From Adineta ricciae (lineage: Eukaryota > Rotifera > Eurotatoria > Adinetida > Adinetidae): 64,000 nt of DNA. Below, one piece after another: positions 24,913 to 37,211 of the stretch (position 1 is the first letter of the stretch; each line of letters starts with the position of its first letter). The notes beneath the pieces are model-generated. The model searched no databases and was not told the DNA's origin. It saw only the letters and a list, made by a program, of their open reading frames with translations. Both the position numbers and the translations under genes were made by a program. Where the stretch lies: contig CAJNOJ010000133.1 in NCBI GenBank assembly GCA_905250025.1, forward strand, positions 1-64,000, in the 5' to 3' direction.

Positions 24913-26624
24913 ATGTCTTTAGCTTCGAAATCAATCGATGTGAAAGCCCGTAAGCGTATTGAAGAACTGTATGAGTTAACTGATGAAATTATCAATGCGT
25001 ACAACGAAATTGATGAGAAATACATCAATCAAATCTATGGAAAATATAAACGACTGCAAGATGTGAACAAGAAGTTGAAAGAACAACTGAAGCAACACCA
25101 TTGCGCGGGTTGTAAATGTTCGTTTCGAGCGGAAAGTAACGCGGAAGTAGTAGACGGTGATGATGAAAGTGAAGAATCGAATGATAATGACGAATACCGA
25201 CCAAGAAAAAAATACAGTTCAGCTGCAGCAACAACAGATTCTACTATCACACGAAGTAAAAAAGCAAATAATCGTTAGTTTTGATTTCATTCGGCCGATT
25301 CACTTTTTTTTCTAATCGATTCTTCTCTTGTTCTATAGCTTTCATCATATCCGATATTGAAGATACACAAAACTTCGATGGGAACGATAGTCGATTCGCC
25401 AGTAAGTTTCGAATGAACCCATAACATGTAACCTCCATGAATATATTTGTAACAGAAAATGTATCTAATGACGAAGAAGGTGATATATCTATGGATACAG
25501 CTGAAAATCAAGCTAAATCAACACCCACACAAAATAACGAAGCCGAAGATGCAAGTGAAGAAGGTAAGAAGTTTGTGCACATGTTTGTGTGTTTTCGACT
25601 ATTAGTGAAAAAGCCTCGTATGCGCATATCGTGCTCCTATGGTGGATTGTTGATTAAAGAATAGTTTGAAATTCATTTAGATATGGCGGTGCTGTGGTCA
25701 TGGGCCGCTCAAAGTGAGTTTTTACTACGTTGCAAAGAAATCAAGGTGTTGGGCTATTCTATACTGATATTAATATCGTTTCCGTAATTAGAATTCGAAG
25801 CATGTAATTGAACGCATGTTAAAATAGCGATACTTGGAACCGAAGTATATTTCACTCAAAGTTGTTCTTGTTGGGAGTATATCATGTGACATTCATAAAT
25901 ACTTGATGGCAGTTAAAATCACTTATCCTATTGAGCTTACGAACTGTGGGTGTCTGAAGGCAACTTTTAATCAGTGTCTTTCTGTAGGCGTACTTGAAAG
26001 TAAAGAAATTTAATTTATCGTTTTTGTTATTTACCCGCATGAATACGACATAATTATCTAGTACGCAATATCTGATAATCATGACTTGAAATACACACTG
26101 AGTACCTTTTGCAATTTTTCCAGACGATTACTTTTATCTATTTCTTCTATGCAACGGTGTATGACCGAACAATAGTTGATAATATCCGGCGAATGTTTCT
26201 TTGTGTTCTACAAATGGTTCTTTGAATATTTTTAGTTGATGAGAATAATGATGGTGAAAACGGGATGTCTGGTTTGCCGCGAGCATTACAAGAAGTTATT
26301 CGACGAAAAGCTGAACGAAATATAAAAGATAAGTCTTATCTCTTACAGATTCCACGTTATCCAGCTTTATGTGAATTTCTTCGTGATAAATCTCGCACGT
26401 CATTTGATCATCGGCCAACCGAAGCACAAGTTCGTCCATTAATTGCCAGTTGTTTCAGTCACCATTTTGCTAGTGATGCGAAGGCACGTATGCGCGTTCG
26501 CGATGACTTACGCGAAGTGCATCGATCATATATGCGAACATTCATGCAAGACCCACGTGTTGTAGGAGCGAAATCATCTGCTCAGAAGGCGAAACACCTC
26601 GTTGTGAAGAAAAGTCCCACTTAG
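24913..26624 (+). CDS. Uncharacterised acidic coiled-coil protein
   Basis: Five exons: 24913-25273, 25339-25401, 25456-25563, 25681-25713 and 26236-26624, 317 residues, with all splice phases agreeing. Residues 1-65 form a charged coiled coil (RIEELYELTDEIINAYNEID) followed by a CAGCKC pair-of-cysteines motif. The middle is strongly acidic and Ser/Asn-rich (DGDDESEESNDNDE) with basic patches, suggesting a nuclear protein. The last exon holds a compact basic helical region (LQEVIRRKAERNIKDKSYLL, RYPALCEFLRDKSRTSF, DDLREVHRSYMRTFM). A 33-bp exon encodes DMAVLWSWAAQ. I do not recognise the family. The 522-bp last intron is long for this window. Confidence 0.7.
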
Positions 26625-27312
26625 ATTGATATATTCCTCTATTTTTTTTATATTAATTTTTCCCTTTTGATCAGCTAATCGGTTATCTGTACATAATAAT
26701 AAATGACTTTTCGATGTAGCTTTTCACATACGCAAATTCTTAGACGGCTGATTGATTGATTGATTGTTTGTTTTCTTTTAATATTGTGAATCCCTATAAC
26801 CATGTGTACACTAACTATCGAATAAATACGAATTGTGTGAACCCTGTTCTGTTTCAACTCTTGAAGAAGGTGCTTTCCTATTGTGAAATTAATATTACTT
26901 CTTCGACTCGTGCTTTCTTGATTTGACAAATAAACAACTGATGAATACAATTTATTTGAGCATTTTATTTTATTTTACCACCAAGTAAAATAATAAATAG
27001 ATAAAGAACGCTTGAGTCTGTCTGAGAGAACAGTTTCAATAAATGTACTGTTCCTAGAAATGAAAGGTAGATTACAATAACAACAAGAGAAGAAGATCGC
27101 AATCGATCTGTTTAATAAAATCGAAAAAGTATTTGATTATACATTTCTTACGGATACGTAGGTATTGTGTATGTATATATGCTCATGTTATGTATGAATG
27201 GATGCTTGACATAACTCATTTTGTTTTGGTTGTATACGAATAACTGACGAAATGCGCGTGATTTGATAGAAAATTAGATTAAAATGCAGTAGAAATTGAA
27301 GATAAGATCTGT
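26625..27312. other. Convergent 3' intergenic region
   Basis: AT-rich 3' flanks of the preceding plus-strand gene (AATAAA-like motifs near 26696 and 26820) and of the minus-strand RING gene (TTTATT at 26951-26956). A short TGAT repeat lies at about 26750-26765. No gene is supported. Confidence 0.6.
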
Positions 27313-27806
27313 CTAAAGCATATCGGGTAATTGACATGAGCCAGATATCTCTGGCTTGATACACATATTACACATCGGACATGTACAGTTTTGTTGTAGC
27401 CATGGTGATAGACAACGTTTATGAAATGCATGTTCACATGGACAAACGGCAATTTCTTCGTCCTCATAGAAATCATCAAAGCAAATCACGCAACTCTAAA
27501 GAAAATGATTTCCATTAGAATATTTTATTTCCACATGATTCTGCAGAATAATGACACATACGGAATTCTTCACTTTGCATCGTGTATATTGATCTTTTCG
27601 GTAGCCTTTTTCACGAAATGTATCTCTTCTCAGTCTACAAATATGTCAAAACAAATGAATGAGATTCTCCTACAAGAGAGTACGATCACTTACCGCCATA
27701 AATAACAACAGAAGCATAAACTTAAACAAAGCGTTGTCAAACCAACACCAAAGATTGGTAATGAAACAGCATTTGGTATCGATGTCAATGTTAACGTGTT
27801 ACCCAT
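27313..27806 (-). CDS. Membrane RING-H2 E3 ligase, RNF24/RNF122-like
   Basis: Three exons: 27694-27806, 27562-27634 and 27313-27495, 122 residues. The first exon encodes a hydrophobic membrane segment (LPIFGVGLTTLCLSLCFCCY); exon 2 is a basic linker (LRRDTFREKGYRKDQYTR); exon 3 carries a RING-H2 finger: CVICFDDF, then CPCEHAFHKRCLSPWL and CTCPMC, with all eight zinc ligands in the C3H2C3 order. The order membrane helix, basic linker, RING and the residues flanking each part resemble vertebrate RNF24 and RNF122, which act as E3 ubiquitin ligases on ER/Golgi membranes. The tail IKPEISGSC is also reminiscent of them. Which paralogue is ancestral cannot be told. Confidence 0.85.
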
Positions 27807-30091
27807 CTTTGTTTTGTTGTCACACACAAAATTCAACTACATGGTTTTCCTTCGCGTAGATTATTAATAACTGTCGAAAATTACATTGACATTCCACTCT
27901 CACTTACGTATATGTAATTATGGTTATTATTTATCGTGTTTATCTCTTCTCCTTCTCTTTTTTTTCTTTTTCTTATTCTTCCTTCCTGCCTGCTGACGAG
28001 AGGAATTTGGATTGGCTTGATTATCAACCAGGAAAATCAGATGTTTGAATAGATCAACTTAAAGCACGTTTTACTCGCGTTTTTCCACCGAATTTCACTC
28101 GCCTTCGATAGTAATTATCACAAAAGCGGTTCGTTGAAGTTTCTAAAACAGCATGTGAGTACGAGTGACATCTATGTCGGAGACACATGGGTTTTCGTAA
28201 TTTTCTATCATTATATAATTGTTTCATTCCTCTTCCTGTTGAAAATAATTTTCCATCATATCGTAGCTAAATTCGGATTGCTTGACAAGAAGACGTCATC
28301 AAACGATAATATATTTGCTTGATCACTGGAATCACCCGATGATAGAAGTCTATACTCAATAGTACTTCGATTTCATCATTTCATCGTGGGTACTAGACGT
28401 TGTTATCGATATGAATGGCGTAGAGTGCTATTCATGACAAAATGAACTGTCAAAATCAGACATGAAATTTAATCTTCTTTCATATTTCGTTACCACAGAC
28501 AGATCTTTGACATGGACTATGCTACTTCAATTCTATCTGTTTCAATCTAAAATACCTGTGGAGAAGCAATGCTTACCGACTTAGAAGAGATGTTACCTCA
28601 CATTACACACAAATGGACTGAATGAATAAACAGCGAGGTCGGAAGTACTTTCAATCTTTATCCAGTCATTTCGCTCTACTGGATCGTTCTGGTCTACCTG
28701 GATCGATAATTAGCTTTACTATTTATTACTGACATTATCAAAAGTTGTGGATAACTCTTTCCATGCGAATTCATCAGCCGGAATGAATATGTAGGATATT
28801 GTAAATACATCATTACCTAATTATACTCTTGTCATCATAAGCCATTTGTATTCTTTTCGACATGAAATATTTTGTTGTGCTGTTTAGAAATGTATTTGCC
28901 CTATGTCTGATCATCTATTTGTTGAGCTCTCAAATATCAAAGCAAATAGCGTTATTTATAGTATCGACACTGTCTATGATTCAGTAGCTTTTGAATAATC
29001 TTTGTCGTGTAATGACCACATAATGCACTCAACAAACAAGCCCGAAGCATTCTTCAGCTTCCAAACAGTTTTATCGAACAGTAGGTGTAACCATTGTTAA
29101 ATTTGAAGAAGTTTGGAGCGAGGGAGAACTACCTCTGAGGCAAGTCAGTATGTTCATCTGTCTACGTCAATTCTTTTGCTGAGAAAATAACGCTTTGTTG
29201 TTTGTTAAACATTAATAAAAATGAAATCTTAGCTTTATGCAAATATATTGATGATTCGCGATCAAATGTCTTCGAAAGAAATGTTACTTATTGTTCTACT
29301 TTTTTTTGTCGAAAAGATATATTAAACCCTGATTATATATGCTGATGCATATGTTTTTGCTCGTATTAAATTGTTGATCGTTTCTTATCAGCAAGAATTG
29401 ATCGATTTCGCGAAGAAATCTGTCCGACAGGAAAACGTGAGTGAATGCCAATACAAACAGTTACAACACTGTCTCATTTGCTATTCTTCTCTTAGAAACC
29501 TTCTTCTTCTTGTCAATATTATTTTTTTATTGATTTCCATCAATAAAAGGAACAGAAGTAGGAGTTTCCTTCATCTTTTGTACTTTTTCTTTGCCCAATG
29601 TCAAAGATTTGATTGGGAAGTACATGTTCACACATATTATTTTGCATATTTGAAGCGAGAATGTTTTCATGAACAAGGTGCATACAAAATGGTTGTTATG
29701 TTTCTTGGTTCCATCTACAACTCATCATTCAAGTAGGCTGAACTATATTTTCTGCAAATTTGTACTTATTAAAGCCGAGACAAATTGTGTGTTTCGCGCA
29801 GAAATCTTCCTCGCCCCCCAAGCAGATCCTGGCTGGTGAAGGAGAGCATTTTTGATTGAAAATCCAAGCTTTTGGTAGGACACATTGAGTCAGCGCGATA
29901 AGTTCTATCTGATTTTGAACTGATCGTCAGACACTATGTTTAAAATGTAGTAAGCGATCATTTCTCTCTCTATCATTAGAAGAAATGTGAAATCTACTCG
30001 TCAGTTACTCAAAATAGTAAATAGCAGTGTGCTTTATGAAAAAACAATGCAAAGTAGCTTATTTTCTTTTTATAAGCATTTCATTATTTAG
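27807..30091. other. Intergenic region, possibly holding 5' exons of the next gene
   Basis: About 2.3 kb, AT-rich. A segment 29392-29436, bounded by TTATCAG and GTGAGT, looks like an exon (QELIDFAKKSVRQEN in one frame, RIDRFREEICPTGK in another). Only the second frame is phase-compatible with the following exon at 30092, so its role is unresolved. Nothing else is supported. Confidence 0.4.
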
Positions 30092-32082
30092 AAAAACAAA
30101 CGTCAACGAGAGAAGCAAAAATCGCCGAAGCACGTACAAATTTTGTAACACTGAATTTAGTTGAAGAACAAATGACCCGCACAGCTAATTATGAAAATCT
30201 CATTTGGACTAGTACTGTCTATACTCCGTTAGTTGAATGGCAAAAAGTACTTTCCAAACTAACAAAAAGAGAAGTTTACAAAGGGTTATTTTTCGAATTG
30301 ATGTACTTGAAATAGTTTGTACCTATGTTGATTTTTCATAGACTTTCATCAAAATCTGATCAGCAACGACCAATCACATATCACCATTCTTCATCAATAA
30401 AAAGATCTGAGCGATTGGTATTACCGAAAAATCATCTGATCGATAATTCATTTGTATCGCCATCAAATATGGCTCATTCATCAATAGATATTTCTCGACA
30501 AAGTATGTGAAGAAATAAAACTAAGGATTTGATTCCGTTTCCTTTCAATGCTTTGTATTACTCGTTTTCCATCCGTTCATCATAGTTAACTCGTCTACAA
30601 AACGTTACCACTCATCATTTAAAACGATCTCCTATCCGTTCAATAACAGACAAGTACAACGAACAAATTCATCAAATGATAAAATTGTTATTTTTAAATT
30701 AACGAATGAAAGTAGGCAAATAAAAAGTTCATTAAAGTCAAATTTTCTCATTTGTAAAAATAACAGACGCAGAAGAAAGCAACGATAGTGGTCCACACCT
30801 ATCCATGAAACATTCTTCTCTTTCAATGGGAACATCATCAACAATAACAACGCGTAGTTCAACACCACCTCCTAAACAATCGTCAAATCCAACTTCAACA
30901 TGGAAATCGAGTCCTGCTTATAGAACAGATGGTCTAAGTATGTCAACATGCGATATTTCTATTAATAACTTTTGCGTTCAATATTTTATCGAATCAAACT
31001 ATACATTCAAGTCTCTTTCTTTTCTAAACTTTTGTTCTTTGTATTTTGATTACAATACGTTTCTATCCAGGAAAAGGAGACAGAAAAAATAGGTTGGTTA
31101 CTGTTGAAAAAAGAAAAAGAACGACTTGACGAAGAGTAATCAAATGCAAACGAGTAGAAAAGAAGAAGAAGAAGAAGAAGAGAATTGACAACATCAAATG
31201 TTGAAATAAAACACGCCCAACATGGCAAGCAAACAGCAACAGAAGAAAAATTCTTTTTTTTTTCTTACTTTTTCACATTAAGTGCTGTTTGCGTATCTAT
31301 TTATACACATAGATTGTTTATTCTTTTAGAACGTCGTGCAACTCGTTATGATTCGCCTGTAACTGTACCAGGCCACAACAATCTATCGACTTCTTCGAAC
31401 TCAATTTCTACTATGGCGACTAGTACGTCGAGCCATCCGACATCGAATTCATCTCTGTTTGCTTATGGAAGTACAATAACAGGCGGCAATACTGTTCGAC
31501 AGAGAGCATTAGCCGAACCAGCAACAAATAGTCTACTCATTACAAGTGAAAGATTTAAATCACATACACCTTCGACCATGCGACCAGCAAGACAATCATC
31601 AACAACAACAATGCCATCGGCATATATGACATCTCATCAATTACAACGAAATGCTAGTCAAGGCATGAGGTCGCGTAATCACCAAGACAAATCAACGAAT
31701 TCAAGAGGTAGGAAAATATCTTTTAGTTCTTTCAGAAGCCAAATATTCATCGAGACTATTTATAGAAATCTTTCGATGTCTAAATCATACGCCCTTTTTG
31801 ATTTCATCGATAGTCAATGTGAAAGAAATTAATAAAATCATTGCATACATCATTTCGGGAGCAAATCTAATCATACAAAAAAGTACATCAATGACTTGAT
31901 TTTTATCTTTAGACGTTTTTGATTATCCGGATCCATTTACTAATTGTCCTCCAGAACTGTTAAGTAAACTAGCACAATTAACGAAACTCCAAATGGAAAC
32001 AGTCGAGTGGGAAAGAAAACGACGGTTTACAAAGAAGAAATCAGGAGCCAACGGCACCACACAAGGAAAAGACAGTCCTTAA
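30092..32082 (+). CDS. Uncharacterised Ser/Thr-rich protein (5' end uncertain)
   Basis: Five linked exons: 30092-30227, 30342-30502, 30767-30937, 31330-31707 and 31913-32082, about 338 codons, ending at TAA. The N-terminal piece is helical (REAKIAEARTNFVTLNLVEE), the middle 240 residues are Ser/Thr/Pro/Gln-rich and disordered, and the last exon has a distinct conserved-looking block: DYPDPFTNCPPELLSKLAQL followed by METVEWERKRRFTKKK. AATAAA at 32361-32366 is a good polyadenylation signal. No start codon is assigned; a further 5' exon is needed. I do not recognise the family. The first donor (at 30228, GTTAGT) is chosen because it restores phase. Confidence 0.6.
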
Positions 32083-35000
32083 GCGATACTTGTAAAAATT
32101 TCTTTCTTATTTCTTTTGTTGGTTTTTTTCTGTACTCATCTTACTAGAAAATGTCATGCTCGCTTTCGAAAATGTCCGTTTTCATGTTCTTAGTGCACAA
32201 TGTGAATATTGCTCATTTTGTATGAATATTTCAAAGCACATGATTGTTATTTGAAGGCGTGTACGAAACTATTGTTTTCATATTCTTATGAATACAACGC
32301 CTTAAGTAGTTTCAATAATTGATTTACGTTGATAAGTATGAGGTAGAAATGATTTTTCTCAATAAAATATTGAACAAAACCATGACACATTTGTTTTATT
32401 TAATGAACTTTACTACTTATTCGACAAAAGCTTATGTAAATCTAAATCTGCATATGCACTAATCAAATAATTCACAACAAAGTTCCAAGCGTCTTGAGTA
32501 TAATAACTGCTTTATTGAACTTTAACATTACAGAAGCACGTTCGTTGCATAAAATTGCATCTGTCAAATATTTCGTCCTCAAGTCTATTTCCTTCCGTTG
32601 TCTAGTGTTAAATAGTAATTTTTTTCACTAAGTGAAGACTCTATTGATGCGTTTGCACTCTTTCATAGATCATTCACTGATTGAATTCATGCCTACTGTA
32701 TCTGTCAATCATAGAACTTGAGCAGATATATCATTAAAAAGATGAACACGATGTCTGTTTAGGAGCATACTGTCTTTTGAAATTGACTTTGCACCGCAGA
32801 ATAGGAAGATATTTTATTTGCGTTTACCAATGTCTATATATACATATATTTCTGCCTTATAGTGCAATTATGGAGCGTGCTAAGTCATACTAGTACAATT
32901 AATATGAAATCGTGTCTACATCGTACAATATTCGAAGGAAATGTACTGCACGATTACATGTGTGTAAACATGTAGAATTGCAAAAGAAGAACATTCGTTT
33001 GATCATACGAACATAAGTCGTGATATTCTATGACAAAGATAAATCTAGGTGTAGTTGTATTAAAGTAGAGCAATATGTCAAGTAAGAACTTGAACGAAGA
33101 ATTGATTTCATTTCCGTTTCGCCTGATTCGGAATTATGTTCTTCATTGTAAAAATGCAAGTAAATATGTCATTCCAATAATAAAATATATGTCCGAATCT
33201 ATTGTCCAAGTTAAATTATCTTTAAGCCACTTTTGTTGGCATCGAATAAGAAGGAGATCATAGCAATCAATACTCAATTGTTACCGAAAGCTTTCGTCTA
33301 TTCCAATATGCAAAAAACACAATACATGGTTTTTATTGAATATATTGATGTTTCACAAAACGCGTTCACCTTTTCTACTCATCGACGAGTAATAATCGTT
33401 TATTTGAAACATAATGCACACCTTGTTCTATTATACATCGACTTGTCAGCTAATTGATATTTCCAAGGATTCTATCACCAAAGATCACAAAGATGCAACT
33501 CTATAAATATCGCACGTATAGATATCTCAGATAATGAACCGTATAGGATCAAGAAATCAAAACGTAATATCATGCTGTTTACATTGACACATGATGAAGA
33601 AAGAAGAAGCAATTGTTTAAAGATAAACTCTATACCAATTTAACAACAGATCACACCATATGTTTCATTATATTTTCAGTTCTTTTAATTTTCAACCTTT
33701 TTTTATTGTCAGTATCTAATTTCATTTAAAAACTATGATCAAGCACACGAATAGAAAGTGAATAAAGTTCTTTCTAAAATTCAAAAATCATCTTGTTCAG
33801 ACCAATCGTACCAATTTTATCATTGTAAATCATACGATATGCTTTTTGTTTCAACATTAATCTACGCTGTATTGATCCCATGCATTCAACTTCTACAGTT
33901 TTTGTGTTTTTGTTTACACTGTCATTGTTTTTCCTATCAGATTTTATGAAATGAAATTTTTTACTAGGATTTAATACACTTCCTTCAGATAAGCACACTG
34001 CAAAAATTCGCACTATGCCATCGAGCGGCAAATTAGGTTATAATCTATCAGCTTTAAATGCTGTACAGTGTTCTCGAATTTTCCATTTTCTATTCATAAA
34101 CATTTAATTGAATACCAATAGTCATGAGTACAATGAAACCCCGCAACCGGTCGAGATAAGCTCCTTTCACCCGGCAAAGTATTTTTGTTTAATTTAGAAA
34201 ATTACTGTTACAGGTTCTATGTGACACGTACGTGGGTCATTACCTATTTTTGTTAATATAGTTAGAATTGAAGTATTGTAAAGTTGTTTCGTTTTAATGG
34301 CAATGAAAAATCATAACTATTCGTTTTTCTAGTGTAATTAGGACAATAATCGGTTATGATCGGCTTGAGAAAAAGAAAGATTGTACGAGTCTAATTTGTC
34401 TAGCTAGTCATTGTTAATAATTTATATCAAATTGAAACGCAACCATGGATTATTTTGTTTCTATTTTGACATAAATCGGACTAGTCTCATGATCGAGGGT
34501 GCATAGAATGCAATTATCAAACGGTTATTAAGAGAGTCAATTAGTACTTGAGATAGAATATCATGATTGTTGTGCTAAATAAAGTGTTCTTTTCCTATTT
34601 TGTTTTTTGACAAAATACCAATTGCGAAAGTAACATAAATAAATATAATTGAGCAACTTCTATGATTGTTATGCAAATCATTATGTCGAGATCGGATGGC
34701 TGTTACAGTTATTTCATTATTTGCAGTCGTTCAACATAATAGGCCATTATTTCTTTGCTAAAAGCAGTCATTAGAGGACACTCTTATTTTGAAATAACTC
34801 TACTATTTAAACTCGTGCTACATAGGCGTATACATCGTTTGGATGCTTGAATGCAAAATTGAAACTTACGGAACAAACAACGACAATATTAATAGTAGTA
34901 ACAATTATAAAAATAATTGTAGCGAAATAGAATCGCTATGTTATGAAACAAATGATTTGTAGGCTACATTGAAAGCAAGAGCCGGTGAAAATTTAGTCAT

Positions 35001-35312
35001 CATCGATATTAGTCGGTAGTATTATAAACCAAACTCGAAGATCGGATATGTAAAATGAAACCCACTGTTGTCATTCGTTTTGCTTTTCCGTAAAATGACT
35101 CTTCAAGAAATGTAAATGCCAAATATATATATATATGTTTATTTCTCTGCACATACTTTTGTCTAGGACACGAATGACATTTATATACATTCACCGAAGG
35201 GACAACTTAGAAGAAATTTCACGAGAAGCATTGAGTTCAACATGCGAAAAATTGAAAATCCCATGAAACACCATTGAACGTGATCATGTAAACACGTTTG
35301 TGTTAGTTTTAT
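32083..35312. other. Intergenic region without a supported gene
   Basis: About 3.2 kb of very AT-rich sequence between convergent genes. It holds the 3' UTR and AATAAA (32361) of the preceding gene and TTTATT at 35138-35143 for the kinase gene. Scattered open frames of 60-85 codons have no motif. No tRNA, rRNA or transposon feature was recognised. Confidence 0.6.
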
Positions 35313-37211
35313 TCAAAAATCTTTGAATAGTTGCACTTCATATCTTGCTGCTTGTGGCATTTGTTTCATGTCACATTCATCATATGAATCGAAGTTTGTT
35401 GCATCACCTGGTGATGTAATGATGGGCTTGATTGGTGGTTCCACTTTTCGTTGAATTACATCGGTCCATGAGATGACAACAAACCATTGTTCGCGTTTTA
35501 TTTCATCACCACCATTTTTCGCCGAACCGATTCGTTGGGCTTGATCTATATTTAATAATTTACGAAGAAGTTGTTTAGCAGCGTGATCAAAATGACGCGG
35601 AAATGTTATTTTTCCGGAAAGAATCTTTTGATATGTTACAAATTGATCGTTGTCGTAGAAGGGTGGGTATCCTAGATACAAAAGAGTTTATTTTGACGTA
35701 TCTATTTTCTCCTTTAATTACAAAATACTTACCAGCAAGCATCTCAAATATTAATATACCGAATGCCCACCNTTTAATAATTTACGAAGAAGTTGTTTAG
35801 CAGCGTGATCAAAATGACGCGGAAATGTTATTTTTCCGGAAAGAATCTTTTGATATGTTACAAATTGATCGTTGTCGTAGAAGGGTGGGTATCCTAGATA
35901 CAAAAGAGTTTATTTTGACGTATCTATTTTCTCCTTTAATTACAAAATACTTACCAGCAAGCATCTCAAATATTAATATACCGAATGCCCACCAATCGGA
36001 TGCTTTATGATGGCCACGGTTTTGAATGACTTCTATGTAAATAGAAAAAAAAACAGAAGAATATCATCAAACGATGAATGATATATGTGGGACAAACCTG
36101 GAGCAAGATAGTCCACTGTGCCACATAGAGTGAATGTTCGTTCTTTGGTTTCTTTGGCAAAGCCAAAATCGACTAGACGAATATGACCTTCACTATCCAG
36201 TAGAATATTTTCCTATAAATTAGTGTTATAGATATGTTACTGAAAGATCAAACAGGTCGTCTCATTGAAAACATACTGGTTTTAAGTCACGATAGAGTAT
36301 ATCTAAATGATGTAGGTAATCAAGTGCAAGTAGAACTTCACTTGCATAGAAAATCGCTGTTTGTGGATCGAACTTTTCACGTTTTCTCATCATTTGAAAG
36401 AGTTCACCGCCTGGTAAATATTCGAACAGCAGGTAAAGGAGACTATTTGTGTGTGTTGTCCATAGTAAACGTACAAGAAACGGATGTTCAGTCATTGAGA
36501 GAATTTTTTTCTCATTACGAACATGTTCGACTTGTTTCGATTCGACAACTTGTTTGATACACATTATTTTAAGTGCATAGAATGTATGTGTGGCTCGATG
36601 ACAAACAAGTTGCACTCGACCGAATGTTCCTAAATGCATAATAAATTTGCAATTCAAAGTCAGTTTCCGAGTAAAAAGTGCCTACCAGTGCCAACTGTTC
36701 GAATCGTCTCGAAAGAATCAATTGCAAATTGAATATCCTGTGTGGAAGACTTTCTTGAAGATGATGTTGATGTGACAGTTTCATTTAGGTAAGCTGAAGC
36801 ACCTAGATCATATTGAGACTCTTCACTTTGTTTATTATCTAATAGAGTACTATCTGATTCGAAGATATTTGATGCTGTTGAAGTCGTATTGTACAATTCG
36901 GAGAATGTGGGACTAGGAATTTCATTCAGTGTCGCTGATGCCATTTGACCGACTAATTCGTTTGAATCAGGAATACTCGTCGAGGGATGTAATAACACGC
37001 CGAGTCGGGCGGGTGATGTTTTCGATGTGTGTAGACTTTTTTTCGTCGACATTCGAGAAGATTTTCTTCGTTTTACTGTTGCAACAGCAATAGGAGTTGT
37101 TTTCGTTAGACTTAGCTTTTTCGGGGACAGAGGTGCAACAGAAGATAATGTTCGCGTAGTTAATAAACGTTCAGTTGGCTTAGCTGAGTTAATCGAACGG
37201 ACTGAAGCCAT
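35313..37211 (-). CDS. PRKX/PKA catalytic-like AGC kinase (locus contains an assembly duplication)
   Basis: Exons 36686-37211, 36277-36629, 36098-36212, 35955-36032 and 35313-35671, 476 residues. The kinase core is complete: glycine loop GTGTFGRV, Lys in FYALKI, YRDLKPEN catalytic loop, DFGFAKE, activation segment [14 protein letters not shown], then [21 protein letters not shown]. It ends with an AGC-type tail whose last residues LFKDF fit the hydrophobic Phe-x-x-Phe motif that folds back on the N-lobe in PKA and PRKX. The C-terminal lobe ([16 protein letters not shown]) favours PRKX. The first exon adds about 165 Ser/Thr-rich residues before the kinase domain, unlike short vertebrate PRKX. 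A 221-bp stretch carrying part of the last exon and the preceding intron is duplicated around the N at 35772; I use one copy of each. Confidence 0.85.
35551..35993. repeat. Exact 221-bp direct repeat flanking a single N (assembly artefact)
   Basis: 35551-35771 is repeated identically at 35773-35993, with one N at 35772 between them. The copy includes kinase exon and intron sequence that the gene needs only once. This is what results when two contigs with an unresolved terminal overlap are joined by a placeholder base. Confidence 0.95.

Noticed and set aside
34130-34200. GC-richer patch considered as a possible tRNA or small RNA
   Set aside because: No A/B box sequence and no cloverleaf pairing found by eye.
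35603-36010. Apparent tandem duplicated exon in the kinase locus
   Set aside because: Identity is perfect including intron sequence and an N sits at the junction; assembly artefact, not exon duplication.
36234-36557. Plus-strand 107-codon frame opposite the kinase
   Set aside because: Antisense shadow of the kinase exon that carries the glycine loop and catalytic Lys.
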